Shown here piece by piece: positions 4,328-5,029 of a DNA stretch of 5,029 nucleotides (the first letter of the stretch is position 1; every line of letters begins with the position of its first letter). The DNA is from Pseudomonadota bacterium (lineage in GTDB: Bacteria > Myxococcota_A > Bradymonadia > UBA4248), in contig WQTY01000095.1 in NCBI GenBank assembly GCA_009786045.1, positions 2,522 to 7,550 on the forward strand, read 5' to 3'. The notes under the pieces are model-generated. The model made no database searches and was not told where the DNA came from. It saw only the letters and a program-made list of their open reading frames with translations. The translations under genes and the position numbers were made by a program.

Positions 4328-5029
4328 ATGACGGATCTCAGAATACGACTCTACCAGGCCATGATGTGGCAGCGCCACCGCATACGCCAGGCCAGAAATC
4401 GCGACGAACACCCCCTGCGATACCTGTTTTTTGAAATTTCCCGGCGATGCAACATTCATTGCCTGTACTGCGGCAGCGATTGCACCATCGCCGAACGCAA
4501 AGACGAACTCACAACCGAAGAATGGAAGGGTATCATCGATCAGGTGGCTGAAGACTTTGATGCCACGAAAGTCATGGTGGCGGTAACGGGCGGTGAACCC
4601 CTGCTGCGCGAAGGCATTTACGAAATATTCGCACATCTCCATCAGCGCGGATTCCCTTACGGCATCGTCACCAATTCGACACTGCTCACCCCAGAAGCCG
4701 CAAAGAAAATTGTCGCCTGCGGGATGAATTCCATTTCGCTGTCGATGGACTCCGTCCCCCACATCAATGATCGCATTCGCGGCAAGGGAACATCCCAGGC
4801 AGTCATCGACGCGATTTCCAACCTGCGCAATGCGGGATACACCGGCATCCTCGAAATTCTGTCAACCATCACCAAACCCTGCATGCCACACCTGGCCGAG
4901 ATGCAGGCTTTCATCACGGATCTTGGCATAAAGCGATGGCGCGTCGCGCCCGTCATGCCTCTGGGACGCGCCGCCGAAAAACATGACCTCCTCCTGGATA
5001 ACGACGACGTGAAGGCATTGCTCGATTTT
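4328..5029 (+). CDS. Radical SAM enzyme of the rSAM/lipoprotein type, 3' end outside the window
   Basis: The frame is open to the window end, giving the first 234 residues. FFEISRRCNIHCLYCGSDC (residues 34-52) holds the CxxxCxxC triad Cys41, Cys45 and Cys48 that ligates the catalytic 4Fe-4S cluster, plus Cys52. VTGGEPLLR (86-94) is the SAM-binding GGEP motif. GIVTNSTLL (112-120) and ISLSMDS (136-142) are the next strands of the radical SAM barrel, and RVAPVMPLGRA (205-215) resembles the end of the core domain in SPASM-type peptide-modifying enzymes. The 'CGSDC' context resembles the TIGR04133 family, which pairs with YGxP lipoproteins (from memory). The enzyme should be cytoplasmic and oxygen-sensitive, generating a 5'-deoxyadenosyl radical. 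The neighbouring repeat lipoprotein is the obvious candidate substrate, probably modified before export. The cut end hides whether a cysteine-rich SPASM/twitch domain follows. Radical SAM identity is certain; the substrate is inferred. Confidence 0.92.
   Translation, partial: MTDLRIRLYQAMMWQRHRIRQARNRDEHPLRYLFFEISRRCNIHCLYCGSDCTIAERKDELTTEEWKGIIDQVAEDFDATKVMVAVTGGEPLLREGIYEIFAHLHQRGFPYGIVTNSTLLTPEAAKKIVACGMNSISLSMDSVPHINDRIRGKGTSQAVIDAISNLRNAGYTGILEILSTITKPCMPHLAEMQAFITDLGIKRWRVAPVMPLGRAAEKHDLLLDNDDVKALLDF

Noticed and set aside
4238..4956. Minus-strand open frames opposite the radical SAM gene (4238-4762 and 4657-4956)
   Set aside because: They are shadows of the radical SAM coding sequence, whose cluster and GGEP motifs are unambiguous.

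Overview
The window reads as ordinary bacterial chromosome of moderately high G+C. The best clues to its origin are protein styles. These include a lipoprotein with Stig1-like cysteine repeats (CxGxC ... HCGxCxxxC) fused to a sulfatase-modifying-factor (SUMF1) domain, a secreted TPR/two-membrane-segment protein of a kind I associate with myxobacteria, and a cysteine-rich repeat lipoprotein. Together they suggest a deltaproteobacterial / Myxococcota-like lineage, possibly an anaerobic gut relative. That assignment is inference from protein style only.

Layout. (1) 2-618, plus strand: the 3' end of a ComF-type phosphoribosyltransferase, followed after 2 bases by a small CxxCxxCC (YkgJ-type) metal-binding protein. 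(2) 619-903: a gene-free stretch with three inverted repeats resembling REP-type elements, then a credible sigma70-type promoter. (3) 904-2244, plus: the SUMF1-domain lipoprotein. (4) 2245-2374: a convergent intergenic stretch with a G/C-rich hairpin. (5) 2375-3190, minus: a secreted TPR-like protein with two membrane segments and a C-terminal Phe. (6) 3191-3415: a divergent promoter region. (7) 3416-4306, plus: a lipoprotein built of about seven tandem cysteine-rich repeats, several joined by a YGxP motif. (8) 4328-5029, plus, running off the window end: a radical SAM enzyme with CxxxCxxC and GGEP motifs.

The most interesting unit is 3416-5029. A lipoprotein with repeated YGxP motifs and a radical SAM enzyme lie 21 bases apart, apparently in one operon. 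This matches the layout of the poorly characterised 'radical SAM/lipoprotein' systems known mainly from Bacteroidetes (TIGR04133/TIGR04134, from memory), but here the partner is a multi-repeat, 29-cysteine protein. The natural hypothesis is that the enzyme modifies the repeats at several sites before or during export.

A second pattern is the 9-mer AGAGCATTT. It sits at the stop codon of three different genes, in the same orientation relative to each gene, and two of the copies are followed by G5/C5 hairpins.
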